This document shows positions 35,675 to 44,168 of a stretch of 64,000 nucleotides of DNA, in pieces. A program made the translations under genes and the position numbers. Under the pieces are notes generated by a model that searched no databases, was not told the DNA's origin, and saw only the letters and a list, made by a program, of their open reading frames with translations. Source of the DNA: Microcoleus sp. AS-A8 (GTDB lineage Bacteria; Cyanobacteriota; Cyanobacteriia; Cyanobacteriales; Coleofasciculaceae); the NCBI GenBank assembly GCA_039962225.1, contig JAMPKV010000010.1, positions 62,001-126,000 of the forward strand, in the 5' to 3' direction. Every line of letters starts with the position of its first letter. The first letter of the stretch is position 1.

Positions 35675-38134
35675 ATGATCACTGAAACGGCTCAAAACAC
35701 CAAAATACTGATTAGTGCCTTAATTGCAGATGTCATATCTGTTCAGAGGTCAGAGTTGATTACGGTGCTAGCAAGCAAGCCAGATTCAGCCGCAATCGCG
35801 CACACCTTCGGGCATCCTAAGCTCGTTCGGGAATTAAGGCTGAAACGTAACCCTGAGGCTGACCAGTCACTGAAACTGGACTTCAAAGGCGATCAAGTCA
35901 TCTATCAAGGTCAGGACATTGGCAGAACTCAGATTTTGTACAAGTCGCCGCTACCTGGAGAATTACAGGCACGGTTAGCTATTGAAAGCGCAATCGATCG
36001 CTTCTTGGAATATCTGCAAAAATTGCAGCAGATTGTGGTGTTAAATGAGAGCGATCGCCACCTTCAGGTTTTCCTTCCAAATAAGACGATTCCTAACTTT
36101 CCAGCACTCTGGAAAAAGTTTCTAGAAGAGGTTGCTTTCTCGGCTTATGGCAAGAGTGAGTACCAGCTTCCAGGATTGGTGCAGACATTTATTGTAATGC
36201 TGAATGCCGTTACCTTGTCTGGGCGGGGATTCAGCACTCTGGATATTCCTGTCCTGACCCGAAATCAGGCAAATGTTCTTGCTGCATGGTACTACCAGGT
36301 TATTTACCGTGTTAGGGAACGGCAAAAGGAACGACAAAGTAAAATCAACACTTTGATACGAGAGCTTGAAAACCTTGATTTGAGCGAAAAAGAACGTAAA
36401 TCTAAGGCTAAAGAGCTGCAAGATAAACAAGCGATGCAGGATAAGGAGGCTCAGAAATATACTGACTATTTTTTGAAGGGTTTCGGCAAATCGTTAGAAG
36501 AACAGAGTGCTGCATGGAAAGAACTATCTGTACTTCAAGAGCAACTGTCTCAACCAGGAATTGCTAAGACTGAACAACGAAAGTTGCAGAAGCAACAGGA
36601 GAAATTGAGTAGCAAGCTGGTATTCTCACAGGATTCTATTCAAGAAAAACTCGCTCTATTTCAGGAGTCTAAGGGCGATCCATTTGAGTTTGTTCGTCTA
36701 GATGCACAGCGAAACCCAGAGAAGTTCAAGACTATTGCAGCGATCGCGAAAAACTTTGAGAGGAGAGCAACCGATCAAATTAACTCTACTCGTGGCAATA
36801 TTTTTACTCAGTGTGTAACTGAGATGTATCGCCTTTTGGAGTTGCAGCAGTTCGAGCCACGACCAGAACCATTGCTGACTGAACAGCCAACTTTACCAGA
36901 GATGCGATCGCCCGGAGATGACAGTAAAGAATTCTGTTATTCCTGCGGAGTTGCGCTTGACCCCAAAACGGCTCGATGGCAGGTTCTGCGATTTATGTTT
37001 GAGCGTCCATCTCAGCGTCGGCAATCATCATCCGGTGAAGGTAGACCACATATTTGTGCATCGTGTTCTGCTCTAGCGTTTGCTTCACCCTTAAAGGTCA
37101 CTGATGAAAGCATTACTCTACGCCTTACCTCTGCCAATGGCAGTGCAGCCTCTGAAGTAAAACTCAAAGACTACCTCAGAATGCTAACGAATAAAGAGAT
37201 GCATTTGAGTGCTGGTCGTTATGTGATTCTCGCTTCAGACAAGACTAGCAGTGGAGAATTGGCATCTCAAAAACTAGGACAGGTGCAGTATGCCTACGCC
37301 AAAGTTGCTTCAATGTTTCCGCTTGAAGTTTTGACAGACTTTCAGTTTTCGCTGGTTTTGCAAGGAAGCCAATCAGTTTCCTTACCCAGTCGTCATCTCC
37401 TTCTCATTAAAGGACTAATGACAAGCTATGGGCAATCTGTCATTGCTGCCGGAAAAGAGATCAACATGACGCTAGGGGATGCTGTGCGATGTATAGAGCA
37501 AGATTTGCCGTATCTGGCAGATTATAACCTTGCTAAGGCTTCTAGCTTTTCAGACCGATTGAAGCTAGAGCAAATTCGCGAACTGTATTGGGAGGCAATT
37601 CAGAAGGATTTGAACTCTAGGAAAGAAAGTATGGATTCAAATAATCAATTACCCAAACGAGCAAGACTATATCAGCATATAGCCGCTCTCACTGGCTTAA
37701 CCTATGCCTTTGCTCAATCGCTTGAGAGTACTGCAAAAAGCTTAATGAAGCCAGAAGATGCTGAACGGGAAGTGAGCAAACTGATTGAAAAAGTTGATGA
37801 TGCAGTAGCATTCAACTACTACGCTACATTGGGCGATGCAAAGAAAACCAGTGTGCAGGCAAGGCTATATCGCAACCCTGATTGCGATTTTATCTACAGT
37901 CAAGCCAAAGCACTATTGGAAGACTTGGGTATTACTGATCGAGAGCAAAAAGATGACAAGGGCAAGCTGTATTTGCAGCTTTATGCCGATGACTTAACGC
38001 GAGTGTACACTCACTTTTCGAGTACAAAGGACTACGCCCAAGAGAAAGACTGGAAAGAACTTACCTACAATCTCAAGCTTTCTCTATACACTCGTTTTCC
38101 TGAATTGGTTCGCAAACTGAAATCTACAAATTGA
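35675..38134 (+). CDS. cas10d: Type I-D CRISPR large subunit Cas10d (Csc3), no HD domain seen
   Basis: The 819-residue protein is the first gene of the operon and is called Cas10d mainly from context (next to Csc2, Csc1 and a 37-bp-repeat array) and from its zinc-finger-like region. That region has Cys-421/Cys-424 (FCYSCG) and Cys-461/Cys-464 (HICASC). A long coiled-coil-like, Lys/Glu-rich stretch lies at residues 215-330. In standard type I-D loci the N terminus of Cas10d carries an HD nuclease domain. Here the first 150 residues show no HD signature, the length is at the low end for the family, and an HD motif is instead on Cas3. Cas10d is the large subunit of the crRNA-guided complex that detects target DNA. 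A probable internal start at 37631 gives a separate C-terminal product. The stop is 9 bases before csc2. Confidence 0.85.
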   Translation: MITETAQNTKILISALIADVISVQRSELITVLASKPDSAAIAHTFGHPKLVRELRLKRNPEADQSLKLDFKGDQVIYQGQDIGRTQILYKSPLPGELQARLAIESAIDRFLEYLQKLQQIVVLNESDRHLQVFLPNKTIPNFPALWKKFLEEVAFSAYGKSEYQLPGLVQTFIVMLNAVTLSGRGFSTLDIPVLTRNQANVLAAWYYQVIYRVRERQKERQSKINTLIRELENLDLSEKERKSKAKELQDKQAMQDKEAQKYTDYFLKGFGKSLEEQSAAWKELSVLQEQLSQPGIAKTEQRKLQKQQEKLSSKLVFSQDSIQEKLALFQESKGDPFEFVRLDAQRNPEKFKTIAAIAKNFERRATDQINSTRGNIFTQCVTEMYRLLELQQFEPRPEPLLTEQPTLPEMRSPGDDSKEFCYSCGVALDPKTARWQVLRFMFERPSQRRQSSSGEGRPHICASCSALAFASPLKVTDESITLRLTSANGSAASEVKLKDYLRMLTNKEMHLSAGRYVILASDKTSSGELASQKLGQVQYAYAKVASMFPLEVLTDFQFSLVLQGSQSVSLPSRHLLLIKGLMTSYGQSVIAAGKEINMTLGDAVRCIEQDLPYLADYNLAKASSFSDRLKLEQIRELYWEAIQKDLNSRKESMDSNNQLPKRARLYQHIAALTGLTYAFAQSLESTAKSLMKPEDAEREVSKLIEKVDDAVAFNYYATLGDAKKTSVQARLYRNPDCDFIYSQAKALLEDLGITDREQKDDKGKLYLQLYADDLTRVYTHFSSTKDYAQEKDWKELTYNLKLSLYTRFPELVRKLKSTN
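37631..38134 (+). CDS. cas11d: Candidate Cas11d small subunit, internally translated within cas10d
   Basis: In frame with cas10d, ATG at 37631 (codon 653) is preceded by AGGA with an 8-base gap, a good Shine-Dalgarno arrangement inside a coding region. The product would be 167 residues, starting MDSNNQLPKRARLYQHIAAL, all-helical, and ending with the Cas10d C terminus. Independent translation of a small subunit from the 3' part of cas10d has been shown for type I-D (Synechocystis) and related systems, where several copies line the complex backbone. Size and position agree with that. The sequence alone cannot prove use of the start. Confidence 0.5.
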   Translation: MDSNNQLPKRARLYQHIAALTGLTYAFAQSLESTAKSLMKPEDAEREVSKLIEKVDDAVAFNYYATLGDAKKTSVQARLYRNPDCDFIYSQAKALLEDLGITDREQKDDKGKLYLQLYADDLTRVYTHFSSTKDYAQEKDWKELTYNLKLSLYTRFPELVRKLKSTN

Positions 38135-38143
38135 GAAGTAGCT

Positions 38144-39049
38144 ATGGCAACTGGATTACCCAAAACGGACGTTAAAAATCCTCGTTTTCATTTCGACATC
38201 TACGCCATCCTTGAAGGTTCGCAAGAGCTTTATCTGGGTCATGAGGTGCAGGTGAATGTCAATCTGGTCGAAATGATCAAGTTGGAAACCAAGAATGGTC
38301 AATCGTTGGAAAAATGTTACATCTCACCCACAAAGCGCAGAGGCGTAGAGCGTCGCTGTTTACTTTGGGCACCTGTTAAAAGTGGTGAGTTGTTGGGTGA
38401 CAAGCTCGAATGCGGTATTCCCAAAACCTGTGCCAAACCAGATTGTCCAATTTGCGCTCCCTACGGCGCACTTGACCCAGGTAAGCGAACCCTCATCGGT
38501 CGTGTGACGCATGGCGGAGGTGTTGCGGTTCAAGGACTGTATCCAGTGGAGAAGCAACGAGCAATGCACCCAGGTTTACTCGTCAATCAAAAAGATGAAA
38601 CTCCTATTCCCTTTAAACGAGAGTACAACCAACCTGGATTGCTCTATCCAGTGTCGAACCATGCGTTGAGCGTTACCGATCAGGAGTTCGCTTCAGTTGC
38701 TTATGCTTTCCTAGATGCATTACCTCGTATTGGTTCTGGTAATCCCAAGGGAATTGCGATCGCAGAAGACAGCAATCATATGCCTTTACTCGTAGTCGAT
38801 CGCTACCTTGTGCCCAGAGGCAAGCGTCCAGTTATTTCGCCGTCAATCACCAATCCAGAAGACGCGATCAAAAACTTTATCAATGATGCCAATGATGTGA
38901 ATACATCTGATAACGGTGATGATGCTGAATACACGGGGACTCAACCGAATTTCAAGACAAAGTATTTTGCTCGATGGGTTGGTCAAAATGCCCTGCACAA
39001 ATTACAAGAGTACTCTATCCAGTTTGTTAAAACCGTTTTGCAGGCGTAA
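38144..39049 (+). CDS. csc2: Type I-D CRISPR Cas7-family backbone protein Csc2
   Basis: The 301-residue protein has the Cas7 RRM-like layout of Csc2: FHFDIYAILEGSQELYLGHE at residues 15-34, a Cys-rich insertion KTCAKPDCPICAPYGALDPG that probably binds a zinc ion, RVTHGGGVAVQG, and a glycine-rich DALPRIGSGNPKGIAIAEDS block. Csc2 copies polymerise along the crRNA and form the backbone of the type I-D complex. The order cas10d-csc2-csc1 is that of known type I-D operons. Starting 9 bases after the cas10d stop and ending 3 bases before csc1, it is clearly part of a single transcript. The length is slightly shorter than some family members but all core blocks are present. Confidence 0.88.
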   Translation: MATGLPKTDVKNPRFHFDIYAILEGSQELYLGHEVQVNVNLVEMIKLETKNGQSLEKCYISPTKRRGVERRCLLWAPVKSGELLGDKLECGIPKTCAKPDCPICAPYGALDPGKRTLIGRVTHGGGVAVQGLYPVEKQRAMHPGLLVNQKDETPIPFKREYNQPGLLYPVSNHALSVTDQEFASVAYAFLDALPRIGSGNPKGIAIAEDSNHMPLLVVDRYLVPRGKRPVISPSITNPEDAIKNFINDANDVNTSDNGDDAEYTGTQPNFKTKYFARWVGQNALHKLQEYSIQFVKTVLQA

Positions 39050-39052
39050 ATC

Positions 39053-39880
39053 ATGTACTGCGTCAAACTTACCCTTCAACCTACGGCAGCGATGACCTTT
39101 CGCATCCTACCGGGGTCAATTCTCAATATTGCTACCTATGCGTTTGTACCACCAACAACATTCTCTGGCTACTTACGTAGGCTAGGCATGATGAGCGCTG
39201 GATTAGATATTCCGGAAACACTTATCAACAAAGATAATCCACCAATTTATGCCCTACCTTCCCAGTATTTAGCTTTAGGGGCATATCCAGCTGACTCAGC
39301 CTGGAGAGGCGTGCATCGCACCTACCGAAAAGGAATGCGAGAGTTCAATCACGATTCCTTTTCCCGACTCTATCAGGATGAAGACAAAGCCAATTTTCAG
39401 CTTCACACTTGGGAATACTTTATTACTGAGGAATTGGTTGGGTATATTGTTGCTGATTCACCACAAGGCTTAGAACATTTTCAAGACCTAGAGGCTTACG
39501 GTTGCAAGCTAGGGAAAGAAGGTTTTGCAGTAGTTAGTGATGTTTCAGACATTCTAGAGCTATGCCAGGAAACTATTGCAGCTTACCCATCCACCATCAC
39601 TCCAATGGAGGCATTTCTCCAAAGCAATCAGTTCGTTGGCGGGTGTGATGTTTACAACCTCTATCGGTACAACTGGACAGCGAAGGCTCAAGCCCAAACC
39701 GATAGGGATGGTTTCTTAGACGCTCAACCGAGTGCAGTGGATGGTTTTGTTCCCTTCGTAGCTGCTTACTTCTCCAGAGATATTGGGCAACCTCCCACTC
39801 TTAATTACTACACCGATAGAGATAACATCCATATCCCTGTTTCCCTCGTCAATCTGTTGAGAGATAAAATTCATGCCTAA
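39053..39880 (+). CDS. csc1: Type I-D CRISPR Cas5-family protein Csc1
   Basis: The 275-residue protein follows csc2 by three bases and overlaps the next gene by eight bases. Its start, MYCVKLTLQPTAAMTFRILP, and the block YAFVPPTTFSGYLRRLGMMS resemble Cas5-type RRM proteins that cap the 5' handle of the crRNA. Csc1 is the Cas5 of type I-D and helps to recognise the PAM. The family is very divergent, so the call rests on position and on the N-terminal pattern rather than on strongly conserved residues. A glycine-containing loop QFVGGCDVYN is near residue 195. The overlap with cas3 implies translational coupling. Confidence 0.8.
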   Translation: MYCVKLTLQPTAAMTFRILPGSILNIATYAFVPPTTFSGYLRRLGMMSAGLDIPETLINKDNPPIYALPSQYLALGAYPADSAWRGVHRTYRKGMREFNHDSFSRLYQDEDKANFQLHTWEYFITEELVGYIVADSPQGLEHFQDLEAYGCKLGKEGFAVVSDVSDILELCQETIAAYPSTITPMEAFLQSNQFVGGCDVYNLYRYNWTAKAQAQTDRDGFLDAQPSAVDGFVPFVAAYFSRDIGQPPTLNYYTDRDNIHIPVSLVNLLRDKIHA

Positions 39881-42473
39881 ACAGAAACATCAACGCCCAT
39901 ACATTTTTGGCAGAGTTTTCTTTCCCGGTGAAGTCAAACCAGACTTAGACGAAGTGCGTTTACAGCCTCTCGGCGATCATGTTGGGAATGTCAGACGACT
40001 TGTAAAGCAATGGAAAGATTTTCCCTGTAATGATTCACGCCCACGAGTTCTGAAGGCGACAGACTTACACGATATGGGTAAGCCTCAACGCTTTGCTATT
40101 CAGGTCAACATTAATGCTAAGGGCAAGTTTAATAACTACATCTACTCATTTCGAGGGCATCGCTTTCTGGCTAAGAGTGAAGATACTTGGGCACAAGCAC
40201 TTGCGAGGGGGCATCATGACTTCTCTGTTGGAGAACTTACCAAAGATGCTTACCAACTTAAGAAGGATTCAGCTTATACATCCGTCTTGAATCAGAATCC
40301 GTTGGCATACGCTGAAGAACTCTACATTCTGGAAATGTGTGACCAGATTGAGGCAGAACTAGCTTGTCGCATTCTCGGAGATGAGGAACAGGCAGAGTCT
40401 CGCACCTTTATGGATTACACTCTCTCTAAGGCAGATGACCAAACCTATCAACTCGATCCGTGGCCGTTTAAGCAAGAGAAACTTGATTTAACTTTCAGGT
40501 ATTGGTCTAAGAACCTCTCGAATGAGGAAAAGGCGAAACTAAAGGAGCTGAGCGAGCGCAATTCAGCGTCCAAAGTAGGAGATGAGTTAGATCGAATTGT
40601 AAAAACCTGGTGGCATACTCAGGAAAATAATCCCAAGGCTGAAAAGAGGCACATAACTCTGAAGCCTTTGTCACAGAAATATCTTGAGCCACAAGACGGT
40701 GACACCTTCTATCAACAGCTTGCTGGATTTTCGCCCAACCCAATGCAGGAAGAAATGTTTAGGGCGATCGCTGCAACAGAACATCCGGCTATTCTGCTAA
40801 AAGCTCCTACAGGAACAGGCAAGACCGAATCTATTCTTTTTCCTGCACTAGCCAGAGGATATCGTCTGTTTTTGCCATTACCTGCTCGAAGCCTCTTAGA
40901 AGACCAAAAGGAACGAATTGAAAAATATCTAATCAAGTTCTCAGATCCGGATATCTTTCCAGAGAACAAAGATCGCGAAATCTCAATGGTTGTAGATACA
41001 GGCTCCCAGATGTATAGGCGGGTCTACAAAAATGGTAAGGATATTACCGCAACCCTCAATATCAATCTTCGTCGCCACCTTTATAAGGGAGACGTTATCT
41101 TAACTACGATTGACAAGTTCCTATATCGCTACTTCTCCTTTGGAGATAAGCAAAAGTCTTTCGTTTTTCCACTCCGAATCAATCAACCTAAAACTCTGAT
41201 TGGCTTTGATGAATCTCATACTTACGATGAAATTTCGTTCACAAATTTCCAGAGCTTAGTCAAGGCACTATATGAGGCTGGGCGATCGCTTGTCCTGATG
41301 ACGGCAACCATGCCACCAGAACTGGCTAAACGGTTTGATTATTTAGAGACTATCGACTACACAACTAAGTTTTCTCAACAACCTGAGCGATGCTTTGAGT
41401 GGAAGGAGCATCTAGTCTGTAATCGAGAAGAACCAGGAGATTTTAGAAATCCTGATAGTTTTCAAAAAAATTTCGCAGATATTATTGTCAATGAGTGGAA
41501 GTCTCGAAACCAGCACAGTAGAATCATTGCAGTAGCTGAAAGTGTCAGAGATGCGGCTGCAATCTATCAACAACTCAAAGATACACTTGGATGCGATACC
41601 ACTTCTGAGAATCGATGGCTATTTCTTTATCACGGTCGCATTGCTGAACAACTAAGACCTAAACTTTATCAAGCTATCAAGCAACGAGATGATGATAAGC
41701 AACCTTACATTGTGGTGACAACCAGTGCAATCGAAGTTGGCTGCGATCTCAATGCTGAGGTTTTGGTTTCCCAAATCTGCCCACCTGAAAATTTGATTCA
41801 GAGAGCAGGACGCTGTAACCGTAAAGGGAATAGCCCACATGCAAAAGTTATTGTTGTAGGCGATCGCATTCCTGATTTTGCAAATAGTCTGGATGAAGCT
41901 GGCTGGCAAAAGTATCAAGAAACACTGCGATCTCTAAAACATTTTGATACTCAGCTTATCTCTCAATATATTTCGCGATCGCAGCAGGTTGAAGACTATC
42001 GAGTCGTAGAACTTTTTTCCATGCTGCATGACTATGTTTATAGCGCTGACTTAACGTGTCAACCTCTGCATCAACGGGGATTAATTCCTACTCGAAGTTG
42101 GAAACCATCGATTAATTTGGTTCATCTTGGTAAAGGGCATAGTATCTCAGTCCCTATTGATAGGTTGGCTAATGGACAAAAGTATGCTGATATCTATGCT
42201 TATGAAAAACGATATGACAAAGAAAAAAGTCAGTGGGATGATGAACATCTTCTCGGATGGGGGTCAGCTTATGGAAAGGAAATTACCGTAAGGATTTCTC
42301 CTGATGGTGTTGACGTGAATTTACCACCGTATGACTATGATGAGAAGTTAGGATTTGTGGAAATTCCTAAAATATTCGTCAAAAAATGGACAGATGGTGC
42401 TGAAGAAAAGCTTTTGTATATCACAGGTCAGCACAAAGCTGTTATCAGTTATATCAAGTCTCTAGATGAATAG
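39873..42473 (+). CDS. cas3: CRISPR helicase-nuclease Cas3 with N-terminal HD domain
   Basis: The 866-residue protein joins an N-terminal HD nuclease domain to a superfamily-2 helicase. HD ligands are visible as His-36 (GDHVGNV), His-66/Asp-67 (DLHDMGK), His-114/His-115 (RGHHDF) and Asp-157 (MCDQIEAE). Helicase motifs are Walker A APTGTGKT (311-318), DEXH-type DESH (446-449), VLMTATMPPE and motif VI QRAGRCNRKG. Cas3 unwinds and degrades target DNA after Cascade-type binding. In typical type I-D systems the helicase gene comes first and lacks HD, which is on Cas10d. Here it is fourth and carries HD. It overlaps csc1 by eight bases. Confidence 0.88.
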   Translation: MPKQKHQRPYIFGRVFFPGEVKPDLDEVRLQPLGDHVGNVRRLVKQWKDFPCNDSRPRVLKATDLHDMGKPQRFAIQVNINAKGKFNNYIYSFRGHRFLAKSEDTWAQALARGHHDFSVGELTKDAYQLKKDSAYTSVLNQNPLAYAEELYILEMCDQIEAELACRILGDEEQAESRTFMDYTLSKADDQTYQLDPWPFKQEKLDLTFRYWSKNLSNEEKAKLKELSERNSASKVGDELDRIVKTWWHTQENNPKAEKRHITLKPLSQKYLEPQDGDTFYQQLAGFSPNPMQEEMFRAIAATEHPAILLKAPTGTGKTESILFPALARGYRLFLPLPARSLLEDQKERIEKYLIKFSDPDIFPENKDREISMVVDTGSQMYRRVYKNGKDITATLNINLRRHLYKGDVILTTIDKFLYRYFSFGDKQKSFVFPLRINQPKTLIGFDESHTYDEISFTNFQSLVKALYEAGRSLVLMTATMPPELAKRFDYLETIDYTTKFSQQPERCFEWKEHLVCNREEPGDFRNPDSFQKNFADIIVNEWKSRNQHSRIIAVAESVRDAAAIYQQLKDTLGCDTTSENRWLFLYHGRIAEQLRPKLYQAIKQRDDDKQPYIVVTTSAIEVGCDLNAEVLVSQICPPENLIQRAGRCNRKGNSPHAKVIVVGDRIPDFANSLDEAGWQKYQETLRSLKHFDTQLISQYISRSQQVEDYRVVELFSMLHDYVYSADLTCQPLHQRGLIPTRSWKPSINLVHLGKGHSISVPIDRLANGQKYADIYAYEKRYDKEKSQWDDEHLLGWGSAYGKEITVRISPDGVDVNLPPYDYDEKLGFVEIPKIFVKKWTDGAEEKLLYITGQHKAVISYIKSLDE

Positions 42474-42509
42474 ATTCGAGGAGTGAACCATCCAGTAGGA
42501 GTCATGATT

Positions 42510-43121
42510 ATGGCAAAGCTACTAAATCCCAATCAATCCTATACGTTCAGCAAAATTTTTGAACTCCAGATTGAGCCTGACGATCTCGCTACTGAGTTTG
42601 GCTACACACTTGAACGAACTCGGCTCAACTTACCTCAGTATAATGGAGAATTAGATCGCTTAGAAGAACTGCGATCGCGTATTGAAGAAGTCTTGCCCTA
42701 TGTAAGCCTTGCCAGTGAAACCTCTCGACGAGAAGTTTTGATTTCGCAAGTTGTTCTGGATCTAGTTCACTATACCAAAGCTCAACTACGAATTGAGTAT
42801 CCACTAAAAGTTACAGAACAACTGCAAGTTTACTTAGATTATCTGTTGAGAACGCAAGCAGAGGTTTTAGTAATAGAGGCAAAACGAGAAGATTTGACTT
42901 ATGGTTTTACACAACTTGCAGCCGAAATGATTGCGCTCGATCAGTGGGATAAAACTCCAGCACAATCTACTCTAATTGGTGCTGTCACAACTGGAAAAAT
43001 ATGGCACTTTGGACGACTCAATCGAGCAACAAAACACTTTGAACAAGGCTTAGATAGCTATCGAGTTCCAGATGATTTAGAGCCACTGATGCGAATTCTA
43101 GTTCAATCGTTGGTCGCATAG
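42510..43121 (+). CDS. PD-(D/E)XK nuclease-like protein inserted in the cas operon
   Basis: The 203-residue protein is not a standard cas gene. It has the pattern of a PD-(D/E)XK fold: Asp-110 (YLDYLL), VIEAKRED with Glu-123 and Lys-125, and a downstream helix FTQLAAEM with Gln-135, similar to restriction-enzyme and transposon-type nuclease cores. N-terminal helices precede it. ATG at 42510 is chosen because AGGAG lies 8 bases upstream; GTG 42483 and ATG 42504 are in frame. The gene begins 36 bases after cas3 and ends 31 bases before cas6, on the same strand. It is either an accessory of this CRISPR type or a passenger. Similar stand-alone proteins are frequent in cyanobacteria, which favours a passenger, but the position is unusual. 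Confidence 0.65.
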   Translation: MAKLLNPNQSYTFSKIFELQIEPDDLATEFGYTLERTRLNLPQYNGELDRLEELRSRIEEVLPYVSLASETSRREVLISQVVLDLVHYTKAQLRIEYPLKVTEQLQVYLDYLLRTQAEVLVIEAKREDLTYGFTQLAAEMIALDQWDKTPAQSTLIGAVTTGKIWHFGRLNRATKHFEQGLDSYRVPDDLEPLMRILVQSLVA

Positions 43122-43152
43122 ACCATCAATTTTCATTCATTGAATCTAAACT

Positions 43153-43983
43153 ATGCCCCATAGCCTCGTCCTCAACCTCCTCCCCCAATCACCCATCCCC
43201 CTCCAATACCTCACCGGAAGGCATTTACACGCCCTCTTCCTCACCCTCGTCAGTTCCGTCGATCGCAAATTGGGTGACTACCTCCATGAATCTAAGGCTG
43301 ACAAACCCTTTACCCTCAGCCCTTTGCAAGTCGTGCGTAGGGGCACGGTATGCCGTGCCCCTACTCTGCAATGGGAACACACCAAACCCATCTCTGCGGC
43401 TACACCTTGCTGGTGGCGCATCTCCCTCCTCGATGACACCCTATTCAGCAAACTAACCCAACTGTGGCTCAACCTTAACCCCAATCACCCTTGGCATCTG
43501 GGGCCGGCTGACTTGCATATTACCAGTATCCTAGGCACTCCCCAATCGACTCAACCTTGGGCAAATGCTATCAGTTATGCTCAACTTTATGACCAATCCT
43601 CAGATAGTAATCGCCAAATCGAGTTGGCTTTTTGTACACCCACTGCCTTCCGACAAAGCAACTATGACTGTGCTTTACCCACACGAGACTTGGTGTTTAA
43701 TAGTCTGATTAAGCGCTGGAATCAATACAGCAGCATTGAACTGCCAAAAACCTTAATTGAGTCTATTTTTCCCAGTTTTTTTGATATTCACACTGAAATG
43801 GTTACCGACTCTCGTAGCAAGTTTATCGGCTGTGTTGGGGCGATGCATTTTCGGATTTTGGGTGATGTTGAACCTGTTGTGATTCAGCAGATTAACGCCT
43901 TAGCCAACTTTGCTCTCTATAGTGGTGTTGGACGCAAAACAACGATGGGTATGGGGATGGTAGGGCGGTTGAGTCATTCCTAA
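43153..43983 (+). CDS. cas6: CRISPR pre-crRNA endoribonuclease Cas6, with repeat insertion
   Basis: The 276-residue protein has the RAMP-type features of Cas6. The N-terminal strand MPHSLVLNLLPQSPIPLQYL is followed by GRHLHALFLTLV, which contains a probable catalytic His. The C-terminal glycine-rich loop is ALYSGVGRKTTMGMGMVGRL. Cas6 cuts within each repeat hairpin and leaves the 8-base ATTGAAAC handle on the crRNA. Residues about 61-72 (VRRGTVCRAPTL) are encoded by a 28-bp palindromic repeat (43337-43364) not expected in Cas6, inserted without breaking the frame between PFTLSPLQV and QWEHTKPI. Whether the enzyme tolerates the insertion is unknown; it falls in what seems to be a surface loop. 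ATG at 43153 lacks a strong ribosome-binding site. Confidence 0.88.
   Translation: MPHSLVLNLLPQSPIPLQYLTGRHLHALFLTLVSSVDRKLGDYLHESKADKPFTLSPLQVVRRGTVCRAPTLQWEHTKPISAATPCWWRISLLDDTLFSKLTQLWLNLNPNHPWHLGPADLHITSILGTPQSTQPWANAISYAQLYDQSSDSNRQIELAFCTPTAFRQSNYDCALPTRDLVFNSLIKRWNQYSSIELPKTLIESIFPSFFDIHTEMVTDSRSKFIGCVGAMHFRILGDVEPVVIQQINALANFALYSGVGRKTTMGMGMVGRLSHS
43337..43364. repeat. 28-bp palindromic repeat inside cas6
   Basis: GTAGGGGCACGG and CCGTGCCCCTAC form a perfect 12-bp stem around TATG. The same kind of element, with a GGCATGCC-type centre, is a familiar dispersed intergenic palindrome in cyanobacteria. Here it lies within an open reading frame. Confidence 0.9.
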
Positions 43984-44021
43984 GTGACGGTTTTTTTATT
44001 GATGGTTTGTTTCACACAACC

Positions 44022-44142
44022 GCCAGGGAATTAATTCCTTGGCTCATAGATTAAGTCCTCTTCAGAGGACTAGGAATTAATCAATAATCTTTAGTCCACT
44101 AAAGTGGACTTGATGTATTAGCAAGGGAATTAATTCCCTTGC
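44022..44142. repeat. Cluster of four palindromes between cas6 and cas4
   Basis: Four inverted repeats lie within 121 bases. They are an imperfect 22-bp GGGAATTAATTCC palindrome (44022-44043), AGTCCTC-TTCA-GAGGACT (44054-44071), AGTCCACT-AA-AGTGGACT (44093-44110), and the perfect 22-bp palindrome GCAAGGGAATTAATTCCCTTGC split as GCAAGGGAATT/AATTCCCTTGC (44121-44142). The two outer palindromes are similar and frame the two inner ones. There is no open frame, so the cluster separates the interference genes from the cas4-cas1-cas2 block. Confidence 0.85.
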
Positions 44143-44168
44143 AAGTGAAGGTACCTTACTCGAAATCT

